Positions 34,071 through 42,852 of a stretch of DNA of 64,000 bases are shown here, piece after piece. Source of the stretch: JBNAGF01 sp049801055 (GTDB lineage: Bacteria > Pseudomonadota > Alphaproteobacteria > Rhodobacterales > Rhodobacteraceae); the NCBI RefSeq assembly GCF_049801055.1, contig NZ_JBNAGF010000013.1, forward strand, positions 62,001-126,000, given 5' to 3'. The number at the start of each line of letters is the position of its first letter. Within the stretch, counting starts at the first letter, position 1. The position numbers and the translations under genes are program-made. The notes below the pieces were generated by a model. The model made no database searches and had not been told where the DNA came from. It worked only from the letters and a program-made list of their open reading frames with translations.

Positions 34071-34997
34071 TTACAGCCTGTCGGTCAGTTCGGGCACGGC
34101 GTCGAACAGGTCGGCAACCAGACCGTAATCGGCAACCTGGAAGATCGGGGCTTCTTCGTCCTTGTTGATCGCAACGATGATCTTGCTGTCCTTCATGCCG
34201 GCCAGGTGTTGGATCGCACCCGAGATGCCAACAGCGATATACAGGTCAGGCGCGACCACCTTGCCGGTCTGGCCAACCTGCCAGTCGTTCGGTGCAAAGC
34301 CCGAGTCGACGGCGGCGCGGGATGCGCCAACGGCGGCGCCCAGCTTGTCGGCCAGTTTCTCGATCAGGGCAAAGTTCTCTTCGGAGCCGACGCCGCGCCC
34401 ACCGGACACGACCACACCGGCCGAGGTCAGTTCGGGACGATCCGATGCGGCGACCTTGTCTTCGACCCATTCCGACAGGCCGGGGTTGTCCCCGGCACCG
34501 ATGCTTTCGACCGAGGCAGACCCGCCTTCGCCAGCGGCATCAAAGGTCGAGGTGCGGAAGGTGATGACCTTTTTCGCATCCGACGATTTGACGGTTTGAA
34601 TCGCGTTCCCGGCATAGATCGGGCGCTCGAACGTTTTGCCATCGACAACGCCGGACACGTCCGACAGGACCATCACGTCCAGCAGCGCGGCAACGCGCGG
34701 CATGACGTTCTTGGCGTCCGTGGTGGCCGGGGCGACGATATGTTCATAATCACCGGCCAGCGATGCGATCAGCGCGGCGGTCGGTTCGGCCAGGCGGTGA
34801 CCCAGCGATGCGTCTTCGGCGACCAGAACCTTGGTCACACCGTCGATCTTGGCGGCGGCGTCGCCTGCGGCAGCAGCAGAGGCGCCCGCGCACAGAACGG
34901 TCACATCGCCTAGGGCCTTGGCCGCGGTCACGGCCTTGGCGGTTGCGTCGATTGCCAGTTCACCATCGGTCACTTCTGCGAGAAGAAGAACAGCCAT
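34071..34997 (-). CDS. etfA: Electron transfer flavoprotein alpha subunit
   Basis: A 308-residue EtfA. The C-terminal FAD domain is clear: SRAAVDSGFAPNDWQVGQTG, then LYIAVGISGAIQHLAGM and AINKDEEAPIFQVADYG. With EtfB it takes electrons from acyl-CoA dehydrogenases and passes them to ETF-ubiquinone oxidoreductase. It overlaps etfB by one base (TAATG). Location in the middle of a cluster with six dehydrogenase genes suggests a dedicated ETF, though it may also be the housekeeping copy. Confidence 0.96.
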   Translation of the reverse strand: MAVLLLAEVTDGELAIDATAKAVTAAKALGDVTVLCAGASAAAAGDAAAKIDGVTKVLVAEDASLGHRLAEPTAALIASLAGDYEHIVAPATTDAKNVMPRVAALLDVMVLSDVSGVVDGKTFERPIYAGNAIQTVKSSDAKKVITFRTSTFDAAGEGGSASVESIGAGDNPGLSEWVEDKVAASDRPELTSAGVVVSGGRGVGSEENFALIEKLADKLGAAVGASRAAVDSGFAPNDWQVGQTGKVVAPDLYIAVGISGAIQHLAGMKDSKIIVAINKDEEAPIFQVADYGLVADLFDAVPELTDRL

Positions 34998-35755
34998 TAT
35001 ACAGCCCCCGCTTCTTTGAGTTTTGCGACCAGCTCGTCCACCGAGCCGACCATGATACCGGCCGCGCGTGCCACGGGCTCGGAGGTTTTGACGATTTCCA
35101 GACGCGGCGTGACATCAACGCCGTAATCATCGGCGGTCTTCTCATCCAGCGGCTTTTTCTTGGCCTTCATAATGTTGGGCAGCGACGCATAGCGCGGCTC
35201 GTTCAGGCGCAGGTCCACGGTGACGATCGCGGGCATCTTGACCTTGATGGTCTGCAGGCCGCCGTCAACTTCGCGGGTCACGACGGCACTGTCACCGTCG
35301 ATGTCCAGTTCCGAGGCAAAGGTACCCTGCGACCAGCCCAGCAGGGCTGACAGCATCTGGCCGGTGGCATTCATGTCGTTGTCGATCGCCTGCTTGCCGC
35401 AGAGAATCAGACCAGGCTGTTCCTCTTCCACGACCTTGGCAAGGATTTTGGCCACTGCCAGCGGCTCGATATCATGGTGCACGTCATCCGCTGCAACGAC
35501 CAGGATGGCGCGGTCGGCACCCATGGCCAGTGCGGTGCGCAGGGTTTCCTGCGCCTGTTTGACGCCGATGGATACCGCGACCACCTCTTCGGCCTTGCCG
35601 GCCTCTTTCAGGCGTATCGCCTCTTCGACGGCGATTTCGTCGAAAGGGTTCATCGACATCTTAACGTTGGCCAGATCGACACCGCTTCCGTCCGCTTTGA
35701 CACGAACCTTCACGTTGTAGTCGATCACGCGTTTCACAGGCACGAGTACCTTCAT
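34997..35755 (-). CDS. etfB: Electron transfer flavoprotein beta subunit
   Basis: A 252-residue EtfB starting MKVLVPVKRVIDYNVKVRV, with the family segment NPFDEIAVEEAIRLKE and the AMP-site region VGVKQAQETLRTALAMGADRA (read: AQETLRTALAMGADRAI). The recognition loop for acyl-CoA dehydrogenases is near LNEPRYASLPNIMKAKKKP. It forms a heterodimer with EtfA. It is preceded on the same strand by two crotonase genes. Confidence 0.96.
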   Translation of the reverse strand: MKVLVPVKRVIDYNVKVRVKADGSGVDLANVKMSMNPFDEIAVEEAIRLKEAGKAEEVVAVSIGVKQAQETLRTALAMGADRAILVVAADDVHHDIEPLAVAKILAKVVEEEQPGLILCGKQAIDNDMNATGQMLSALLGWSQGTFASELDIDGDSAVVTREVDGGLQTIKVKMPAIVTVDLRLNEPRYASLPNIMKAKKKPLDEKTADDYGVDVTPRLEIVKTSEPVARAAGIMVGSVDELVAKLKEAGAV

Positions 35756-35797
35756 TGGCGTGGTCTCCTTGAGTTTTGCGATAAGGTTTCAACCGAG

Positions 35798-36580
35798 CTA
35801 ACGGTCTTTGAATTCTGGAGTTCTTTTTTCCGAAAACGCTTTCATGGCCTCGGGAAAGTCATGCGCGCACAGCAAAACGCTTTGGGCATCGCGCTCGATA
35901 TCCAGCGCCTCGAGATAGCTGCACTCGGCTGCGGCGCGCATCACACGCTTGGCGGTCTGAACGCCAAACATCGGGTGCGTTGCAATCTCGCGGGCAATTT
36001 CCAGCGCCCGTACCTCGACCTGGTTGGCCGGCACGCATTCTTCGACAACGCGCAGGTCCCTGGCGGTGCGCCCGTCGATTTCACGGCCCGTGAGCACAAG
36101 CATCCGGGCAACGCCCGCACCGGCGCGCTGGTGAAGCAGCCAGCTTGATCCCGTGTCGGGACAACCGCCGACGCGTGCAAATACTTCGCACAGCCGGGCA
36201 TCTTCGGCGGCAACGACAATGTCCGCCGACAAGGCCAGGCTGAGGCCCGCGCCAAAAGCCACGCCGCATACCGCGGAAATCAGAGGTTTGCGAAACAGAT
36301 AGGCCGCGCGTCCGCCATCGTGAACCAGGTCCACCATTTCCGACGTCGCCCGCGCGCCTTTGGCGATCTCGGACTGAAACCCGACAAGATCGCCGCCGCT
36401 GCTGAAATGATTGCCACCGGTCATAACAACGACACGGATCGTAGCGTCCCGTTCGGCTTCGCGCAGAAGCGCCACCAGTTCTTCGACGAACCCGATGCTG
36501 TAAGGGTTGCGTTTTGTCGGCTGAAGAAAACGCAGGATTCCGACAGGGCCTTCCCTGTCCAGGCGAATAAGCTCAGTCAT
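35798..36580 (-). CDS. Enoyl-CoA hydratase/isomerase (crotonase family)
   Basis: A 260-residue crotonase with GNHFSSGGDLVGFQ and CGVAFGAGLSLALSADIVVA as the two oxyanion-hole regions. The zone that usually holds catalytic Glu residues reads VGGCPDTGSSWLLHQ, with Asp in place of the second Glu, a feature of isomerase-like members. It lies 42 bases upstream of etfB and 11 bases after another crotonase gene. The reaction is uncertain between hydration and double-bond isomerisation. Confidence 0.84.
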   Translation of the reverse strand: MTELIRLDREGPVGILRFLQPTKRNPYSIGFVEELVALLREAERDATIRVVVMTGGNHFSSGGDLVGFQSEIAKGARATSEMVDLVHDGGRAAYLFRKPLISAVCGVAFGAGLSLALSADIVVAAEDARLCEVFARVGGCPDTGSSWLLHQRAGAGVARMLVLTGREIDGRTARDLRVVEECVPANQVEVRALEIAREIATHPMFGVQTAKRVMRAAAECSYLEALDIERDAQSVLLCAHDFPEAMKAFSEKRTPEFKDR

Positions 36581-36591
36581 TCAAGTCTCCA

Positions 36592-37368
36592 TCAGGTCCC
36601 GGTCCAGACGGGTGCTCGCTTTTCAGCAAAGGCCTTTGGGCCTTCAATCGCGTCGTTGCTGGCGTAAACCACCTCGTGAAGGCGCTTGCCCTCTTTCAGG
36701 CCACCCGCACAGCCCAGGTCCATGGTCGCGCGAACGCCGCCTTTCGCGGCAACAACCGACAGCGGGGCCGCGCTGGCAATGCGTTTGGCAAGGTCAAATG
36801 CCCTTGCGCGGACAGCATCGGGAGTGTCTTCGATATAGTTGGTGAACCCGTATTCGTGCAGGCGCTCGATCGGCATCAAGTCGCCGGTCAGAACGATTTC
36901 CATAAGGATGGGCTGCGGTAGCATGGACAGTGCCGGCGATGCCCAGGGCGATCCACGACCGATCTTTACTTCGGTGATACCGACCTTGGTCCCCTTGAGA
37001 CCGACCCGCAGATCGCAATTCAAGGTCAGCATCATGCCGCCCGCCATCAGCGACCCTGTCATCGCCGCGATGATCGGTTTCTTGCAGGCGCGCATGGTCT
37101 CGTGAAACGGGTCGCGCATCTTGGTCAGAATATCGACACCCTCGTCGCGTGCGATTTGTGTGGCTTCCTTCAGATCCAGTCCGGCGCTGAAAACGCCGCA
37201 ATCGGCAGAAGTCAGAATGGCCACACGAACGCTGTCATCCGCCTCGATCTTCTCCCAAGCGTCGGTCAGCCCGTTCGTCGCCGCCACGGAAAGCGCGTTT
37301 TTACGTTCGGGCCGGTTGATACAGACGGTCGCAATTCCGTCTTCGATCTTCACGTCAATGGGGCTCAT
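36592..37368 (-). CDS. Enoyl-CoA hydratase/isomerase (crotonase family)
   Basis: A 258-residue crotonase. DCGVFSAGLDLKEAT and GSLMAGGMMLTLNCDLRVG are the expected motifs. ATG 37368 gives the normal N-terminus (MSPIDVKIEDGIATV). It follows a strong terminator after the binding-protein genes, so it may start a separate unit with the next crotonase and etfBA. Confidence 0.85.
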   Translation of the reverse strand: MSPIDVKIEDGIATVCINRPERKNALSVAATNGLTDAWEKIEADDSVRVAILTSADCGVFSAGLDLKEATQIARDEGVDILTKMRDPFHETMRACKKPIIAAMTGSLMAGGMMLTLNCDLRVGLKGTKVGITEVKIGRGSPWASPALSMLPQPILMEIVLTGDLMPIERLHEYGFTNYIEDTPDAVRARAFDLAKRIASAAPLSVVAAKGGVRATMDLGCAGGLKEGKRLHEVVYASNDAIEGPKAFAEKRAPVWTGT

Positions 37369-37408
37369 GATACCTGCTTCGCTTTCTCGGGACAATCTAA
37401 CTGCGGAA

Positions 37409-37442
37409 AGCTTCCCCGCGACATGTCTGCCGCGGGGAAGCT
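37409..37442 (-). terminator. Strong hairpin after tandem livK genes
   Basis: A perfect 12-bp stem AGCTTCCCCGCG (37409-37420) and CGCGGGGAAGCT (37431-37442) with a 10-base loop lies 6 bases after the livK stop read on the minus strand. The T-run is weak. It is the likely end of the second importer transcript. Confidence 0.7.
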
Positions 37443-37447
37443 CTGTC

Positions 37448-38698
37448 TTATTCGACGGTGAACGTCGCGGAGCTGTGCTTGATGACATCCCAAACAACGT
37501 CAAGATAGTCGGCGCTCCAGTCGGTCAGCGGAACCCAGGTTTCGCCATTCCACTGCTCGACCCGGGTCTTGCCGCCACCACCGTGGTCTTTGTCGGTCAC
37601 TGTAACCGGGGCCATGATGCCGTTTCCATCGAAGTTCTCGATCGATTCATAGGCATTCTTCATGCTTTCCGGTGTGATCGGCCAACCGTTTTCAGTAATT
37701 GCGATCCGCGCGGCTTCGAAACCGGCCGAGTAGATCGCCATGCCCGTGTTGTAGTACACGTCGCGCACCAGGCTCTCGGGACCGCTGCCCTTGCCATTGG
37801 CATAGTAGGTGTCCAGCATCGTCTTGACGATCGGAACTTCCTGGCCACCGGCCACGTTGGTCCCGCGCAGGATGCCTTTCGCCTCTTGTGCGCCGATATT
37901 GGCGATATCGACTTCGTTCAGCCAGTTCACCGACAGATAGCGGTCGATCGGGAAACGGTTGCGGCGCATTTCCTTCGAGGCGACCACATGCCCGCCCGCC
38001 AGCAGCCAGCTGATCACGTAGTCAGGCTTGTCGCGGCGGATTTTGCTCCATGCGCCGGCCTGATCCGACCCGGGAAGGGGTACGGGATACAGCTCCAACT
38101 CGAACCCTTCCTTTTCGGAAAGCGTTTTCAGGATCTCGATCGGTTCCTGGCCAAAGGGATAATCCAGATAGATGAACCCGATCTTCGCCTTGCTCAAGTC
38201 ACCGCCCATCTGACCCTTGATGAAGGCAACGTCATTTGCCGCCTGCTGCCAGTACGTCGGACCGACCGGGAAAACCCATTCGAACACTTCGCCGTCCACC
38301 GCGTCACCGCGGCCAACGAAAGACTGCATCAGTACGTTACCGTCCTTCATGGCACGCGGCAAAACCGCGTTCGTGACCGGCGTGGACAGAAAGTTGAACA
38401 GGAACACGCCTTCGCGCTTGAGCTGCTCGTAGCATTCCACACCGCGCTGCGGTTCGTTGCCGTGATCGCGAATGATGACTTCAACCGGATGACCTTCGAT
38501 ACCGCCATTTTCGTTGGTGTACATCGCCAGGTCCTGCGCGGCCTGGGCCACCTGCGGTGAAATGAACGTGTAGGATTTACTAAGGTCGAAGCAGAGTCCG
38601 AAGCGGATAGGCTCCTTGTCCTGCGCTGAGGCAACAGTCGCGCTTGCTGCCAGTGCAGTAGCAACGGCCACTGCCTTAATGTGCTGTTTGACTTTCAT
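37448..38698 (-). CDS. Periplasmic substrate-binding protein (LivK-like), copy B
   Basis: A 416-residue binding protein. The signal peptide is clear (KAVAVATALAASATVASAQ, cleavage near ASA-Q). The mature protein begins EPIRFGLCFDLSKSYTF. It is very similar over its whole length to the neighbouring protein at 38796-40034; identical blocks include GQEPIEIL and ELELYPVPLPGSDQAG. ATG 38698 follows GGGAGATAGATAAC. The two genes are a tandem duplication at the end of the second importer operon. Confidence 0.9.
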   Translation of the reverse strand: MKVKQHIKAVAVATALAASATVASAQDKEPIRFGLCFDLSKSYTFISPQVAQAAQDLAMYTNENGGIEGHPVEVIIRDHGNEPQRGVECYEQLKREGVFLFNFLSTPVTNAVLPRAMKDGNVLMQSFVGRGDAVDGEVFEWVFPVGPTYWQQAANDVAFIKGQMGGDLSKAKIGFIYLDYPFGQEPIEILKTLSEKEGFELELYPVPLPGSDQAGAWSKIRRDKPDYVISWLLAGGHVVASKEMRRNRFPIDRYLSVNWLNEVDIANIGAQEAKGILRGTNVAGGQEVPIVKTMLDTYYANGKGSGPESLVRDVYYNTGMAIYSAGFEAARIAITENGWPITPESMKNAYESIENFDGNGIMAPVTVTDKDHGGGGKTRVEQWNGETWVPLTDWSADYLDVVWDVIKHSSATFTVE

Positions 38699-38795
38699 GT
38701 TATCTATCTCCCGTTGGTTTAGTGTAGGGCGGTGATACCGTTCCGTAAGCGCCACTGCCGCCCCGCGTAGCGTCACACTTCCTGCAATCAGTCAT

Positions 38796-40034
38796 TCACT
38801 GCTCGTATTTCGCGGAACTCTCTTTAACCACACCCCACACAACGTCCGTGTACTCAGAGATCCAGTCGGTTTGCGGCACCCAAGTCTCTCCGTCCCACAT
38901 TTCGATACGGGTCTTGCCCCCGCCGCCATGATCTTCGGCCGTCACCGTAATGGGGGCCATCAGCCCGTTCGCGTCATAGCCCTCAAGCGACTCCAGTCCG
39001 GCCTTGTAGGATGTCGGAGTGATCGGCAGCCCCTCGGCTTCCGCCGCCTTGCGCGCGGCTTCGAACATGATCGAATACATGGCCAGCCCGGTGTTGTAGA
39101 AAACGTCCTGCGTCTTCTCGATCGGGCCGGATCCCTCGCCCTTGTCATAAAGCTCGGCCATGATTTCCTGATACAGGGCAATATCCTGACCGCCCACGAC
39201 ATTGGTCCCGCGCTTGATACCTTTGGCGGCCTCTTTACCGATGTTGGCGATATCGACTTCGTTCAGCCAGTTGACCGAGATGTATTTGTCCATCGGAATG
39301 CGATTGCGCTTCATCTCTTTCGAGGCAACCACATGGGCACCGCCCAGCATCCAGACGATCACATGATCGGGCTTGTCGCGGCGCACCTTGGACCACACGC
39401 CGGCCTGGTCGCTGCCAGGCAGTGGCACGGGGTACAGTTCAAGCTCGAAACCCTCTTTCTCGGACAGGGTTTCCAGGATCTCGATCGGCTCCTGCCCGAA
39501 GGGATAATCGAAGTAAACAAACCCGACCTTCACATCTGACAGATCGCCGTCATGCAATTGCTTGATGTAGGCGACATCGTTGGCGGCCTGTCCCCAATAG
39601 GTCGGCCCGATCGGATAGACCCAATCGAAGACGGTGCCATCAACGGCATCGCCGCGCCCGACAAGAGACTGCATCAGGATACGCCCGTCTTCCATGGCCC
39701 GCGGCAGGATAGCCAGAGACACCGGAGTGGACAGGGTATCGAAAACAAAGACGCCCTCGCGGCTGAGTTTCGAGTAGCACTCGATTCCGCGCTGCGGTTC
39801 GTTCCCGTGGTCACGCACGATGACTTCGACCGGTTCCCCACCGATGCCGCCCTTCATGTTGATGAGCTTGGCAAGGTCCATCGCGGCCTGCGAAACCTGC
39901 GGCGTGGCAAAGGTATAGGCTTTGCTGAGATCGTAGCAGATGCCGATCTTGAATGGCTCGGCCAGCGCCTGGGTGCCAAACATTGCTCCGCCGAACATTG
40001 ATAATACGGCCAACGCTTTGGTAAGTTTCTTCAT
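38796..40034 (-). CDS. Periplasmic substrate-binding protein (LivK-like), copy A
   Basis: A 412-residue binding protein with signal peptide KALAVLSMFGGAMFGTQALA and mature start EPFKIGICYDLSKAYTF. Blocks such as VIVRDHGNEPQRGIECY and SVNWLNEVDIANIG are nearly identical in copy B. The shared Asp/Leu/Ser start differs from the first importer's binding protein (EETYNLALLSDFSG), so this pair likely recognises a different class of ligand. It lies 33 bases after livF. Confidence 0.9.
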   Translation of the reverse strand: MKKLTKALAVLSMFGGAMFGTQALAEPFKIGICYDLSKAYTFATPQVSQAAMDLAKLINMKGGIGGEPVEVIVRDHGNEPQRGIECYSKLSREGVFVFDTLSTPVSLAILPRAMEDGRILMQSLVGRGDAVDGTVFDWVYPIGPTYWGQAANDVAYIKQLHDGDLSDVKVGFVYFDYPFGQEPIEILETLSEKEGFELELYPVPLPGSDQAGVWSKVRRDKPDHVIVWMLGGAHVVASKEMKRNRIPMDKYISVNWLNEVDIANIGKEAAKGIKRGTNVVGGQDIALYQEIMAELYDKGEGSGPIEKTQDVFYNTGLAMYSIMFEAARKAAEAEGLPITPTSYKAGLESLEGYDANGLMAPITVTAEDHGGGGKTRIEMWDGETWVPQTDWISEYTDVVWGVVKESSAKYEQ

Positions 40035-40067
40035 TTGTTCCTCCCTGAACAGCTTCTGATTAGTACC

Positions 40068-40877
40068 TCAACTCAACCAACGTTTGCGTCGGCTGTAGTG
40101 CTTGACGTTGTGAAAATCGGTCTCTCCGCCGCCTAGATAGAACTCCTGAATGTCGGAGTTAGATTTGAGCGCCTCGGCGGTGCCGTGCATAACAACGCGG
40201 CCGTTTTCGATAAGGTACCCTTGCGAAACGATTTCCAGAGCCGCCAAGGCGTTCTGTTCCACCAGCAGGACGGACAGGCCCTCATCCTTATTGATCTTTT
40301 GCAGGATGCCGAAGATTTCCTCGACCAGGAACGGAGCAAGCCCGAGACTTGGTTCATCAAGCATCAACAGCTTCGGCTGGGTCACGAGGGCCCGCCCAAT
40401 GGCAAGCATCTGTTGCTCACCACCCGACAAATAGCCTGCTTGCGAATTTTTGCGTTCGGCAAGCCGCGGAAAATATCCGTAGATCTTTTCCTTTTCCGCA
40501 TTCAGCGTTGATCGGGACATTCCGCGTGGCGCGGCGGCGGTCAGGTTCTCGTCGGGGGTCAGGTGTTCGAAGACCCGCCGCCCTTCGATGACATGACAGA
40601 TGCCCATCTCGACGCGTTTTTGCGCGAGCGCTTCGGTAATGTCCGTTCCCTGGAACGTTATCTCACCTCGGCTGATGCGTCCGCGCTCGGCTTTCAAAAG
40701 ACCGCTGATCGCTTTCAACGTGGTGCTTTTTCCCGCTCCGTTAGAACCCAAAAGTGCGATCATCTCGCCCTTTGGAACCTGAACCGAAACACCTTTGATC
40801 GCCAGCATTACATTGTCGTACAGCACCTCGACACTGTTCATGGACAGAATGTTCTGGGCTTCAACTTTTTCTTGCAT
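40068..40877 (-). CDS. Branched-chain-type ABC transporter ATP-binding protein (LivF-like)
   Basis: A 269-residue ABC ATPase with Walker A GSNGAGKSTT, signature SGGEQQMLAIGRA, Walker B LLMLDEPSLGLAP and switch region LVEQNALAAL. ATG 40877 is preferred because AGGGGA, overlapping the livM stop, is then properly spaced; ATG 40883 is too close. The C-terminal tail KHYSRRKRWLS matches the other LivF. Confidence 0.9.
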   Translation of the reverse strand: MQEKVEAQNILSMNSVEVLYDNVMLAIKGVSVQVPKGEMIALLGSNGAGKSTTLKAISGLLKAERGRISRGEITFQGTDITEALAQKRVEMGICHVIEGRRVFEHLTPDENLTAAAPRGMSRSTLNAEKEKIYGYFPRLAERKNSQAGYLSGGEQQMLAIGRALVTQPKLLMLDEPSLGLAPFLVEEIFGILQKINKDEGLSVLLVEQNALAALEIVSQGYLIENGRVVMHGTAEALKSNSDIQEFYLGGGETDFHNVKHYSRRKRWLS

Positions 40878-40887
40878 CGGCATTCCC

Positions 40888-41961
40888 CTATTTCTTGAAC
40901 TGATCGAAGGGCCAGACCATCAGATAGTCTCTGATGTTGCCGTAGAGTTTTCCCAAACCGAGTGGTTCGATCAGAAGGATAATGACGATCAGTGCGCCAT
41001 AGACTGCGTTCGGGATGTGAGCGAGTGTTTCAACATCGATCTGCATGCCAAGCCCGTCACTCAACGTGACGACGAGACCGTTCACGATACCCGGAACAAG
41101 AAGGATCAGGGCAACACCGAAATAGGAACCGATAATGCTGCCAAGGCCGCCAACAATCACCATCGCAAGAACCTGGATCGAAACGGCAACCGAGAATTGC
41201 TCGGGTGCGGCGAGAAAGAAAAAGGTGGCAACAAGCAACGCACCGCTGACGCCTGCGATGAACGAAGAAGTCGCGAATGCGAGGATTTTGTAGTAGAAAC
41301 TGTTCACACCCAGGATCGCGGCCGCAAAGTCTTTTTCCCGGACAGCGACCAAGGCGCGACCGAGTCCAGTCCGCTTGAGATTAAGCATGAAGATCGTCAC
41401 CAACACACACCAGCCGAAGGCGACATAGTAGAAGCCAGTATCAGTGGTAATCTCTTGCCCGAGCAGCGCCAATGTCGGTGACTGGAGCGACGCGTGTGAG
41501 CCCCCCGAGATCGCCGGAGAGTGGGTCAGAACCCAGTCCATCACGAATTGCATAGCGAGAGTAGTGAGAGCGAGATAGAGGCCCTTGACCCGCAAAGCGG
41601 CAAAAGCGAACAGGCTGCCGATCACGGATGACGTCAATCCGCCGATGATAAGGGCGAATTCCCACGGCACCCCGAAACGCGCGGCATGGATCGACGAATA
41701 CGCTCCAACGGCCATGACTGCAGCATAACCCAAGTGAAGTTGGCCTGCCCAACCTGTCACCAGATTCAATCCAAGCGCGGCGGCCGTCCAGATCAGCCAA
41801 GGAAGCATGTAGCTGTTCAGATAAAGCGACGGGATGATGAATGGCGCGGCAAGGCCAATCAAGAAGATGAATGCTGTCAGATTCCGGTCAGCAGGCACCT
41901 TGAAGATTCGGCTGTCCGAAACGTAGTTGGCGTGATGGACGCCAGAAAGTCTGTAAAACAT
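40888..41961 (-). CDS. Branched-chain-type ABC permease (LivM-like)
   Basis: A 357-residue permease with VTGWAGQLHLGYAAVMAVGA, the LivM hallmark, the cytoplasmic loop GLGRALVAVREKDFAAAIL, and the C-terminus LLIEPLGLGKLYGNIRDY. It lies 3 bases from livH and forms the pore with it. Confidence 0.9.
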   Translation of the reverse strand: MFYRLSGVHHANYVSDSRIFKVPADRNLTAFIFLIGLAAPFIIPSLYLNSYMLPWLIWTAAALGLNLVTGWAGQLHLGYAAVMAVGAYSSIHAARFGVPWEFALIIGGLTSSVIGSLFAFAALRVKGLYLALTTLAMQFVMDWVLTHSPAISGGSHASLQSPTLALLGQEITTDTGFYYVAFGWCVLVTIFMLNLKRTGLGRALVAVREKDFAAAILGVNSFYYKILAFATSSFIAGVSGALLVATFFFLAAPEQFSVAVSIQVLAMVIVGGLGSIIGSYFGVALILLVPGIVNGLVVTLSDGLGMQIDVETLAHIPNAVYGALIVIILLIEPLGLGKLYGNIRDYLMVWPFDQFKK

Positions 41962-41964
41962 GCC

Positions 41965-42852
41965 TTACACCCTTTCGATGTCGTGACGACCGAACAGCCC
42001 GTGCGGACGGATCATGACGGTAAGAATGAGCACGGCAGCGACGATAAGCTCACGGCTTCCGCCTCCGACAAGCGGATCGAGGAAATCAGCGCCAACGTTT
42101 TCGACGACGCCCAGGATGATGCCTGCGATCACGGCGCCAAGGATACTGTCGAGACCACCGAGAACGGCAACCGTCAGACCTTTGAGAAGCAACAGCGACA
42201 GCGCCTGATCGACACCCTGAATCTCGCCCCAGATAACGCCAGCGGCGACGGCAACAACGGATGCCAATGCCCAGGACAACCCAACGCCGCGCTCAACCGC
42301 GATACCGACCGACCACGAAGCCATGTAATCATCCGCGATCGCCCGCAACTTGATCCCGGTCCGGGTTCGGAAAAACAGCATGAATGCGACAAACAAGGCG
42401 AGCGCAACACCGGCACCAACCAGATGGATGCGGCTGATGAAGATGTCGCCCAGGAACAGCGGATCATAGCTGACGCCCAGTTCCATCGAACGCGACGTCC
42501 CGCCCCAGATCGCAAGCGTTGTACCCCGCAGGAAAATGTCGAGGCCGAGTGTCAGCATCAAGATCATGACAACCGGCCGACCTGCGAGACGGCGCAGGGC
42601 AACACGCTCAATGCCGAACCCAAGGCCTAACATTACAACCGCAGCCAGAGGGATGGCCAGCCACAAGGGTAAACCCACGTCGCGTGCCAGCGCCAGGACC
42701 ACATAGGCCCCGACCATGGTCAACCCGCCCTGCGCCAGATTGGGCACCGAAGATGCCTTGTAAATCAGCACGAGGCCGATGGCGAATAGCGAGTACAGCA
42801 GACCCGTCAAGGCTCCGTTGATCGCAAGCTCTGATAGAAAGACCCAGTCCAT
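41965..42852 (-). CDS. Branched-chain-type ABC permease (LivH-like)
   Basis: A 295-residue polytopic protein with GALTGLLYSLFAIGLVLIYK, then SVPNLAQGGL, and the ending LTVMIRPHGLFGRHDIERV. It resembles the LivH at 8558-9442, including the same NGALTGLLYSL/TGALIGLLYSL opening. Its start directly abuts the stop of the ligase gene, so the operon is compact. Confidence 0.9.
   Translation of the reverse strand: MDWVFLSELAINGALTGLLYSLFAIGLVLIYKASSVPNLAQGGLTMVGAYVVLALARDVGLPLWLAIPLAAVVMLGLGFGIERVALRRLAGRPVVMILMLTLGLDIFLRGTTLAIWGGTSRSMELGVSYDPLFLGDIFISRIHLVGAGVALALFVAFMLFFRTRTGIKLRAIADDYMASWSVGIAVERGVGLSWALASVVAVAAGVIWGEIQGVDQALSLLLLKGLTVAVLGGLDSILGAVIAGIILGVVENVGADFLDPLVGGGSRELIVAAVLILTVMIRPHGLFGRHDIERV

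Noticed and set aside
37121..38560. A 479-codon plus-strand frame
   Set aside because: It is antisense to a crotonase and a livK gene with a signal peptide.
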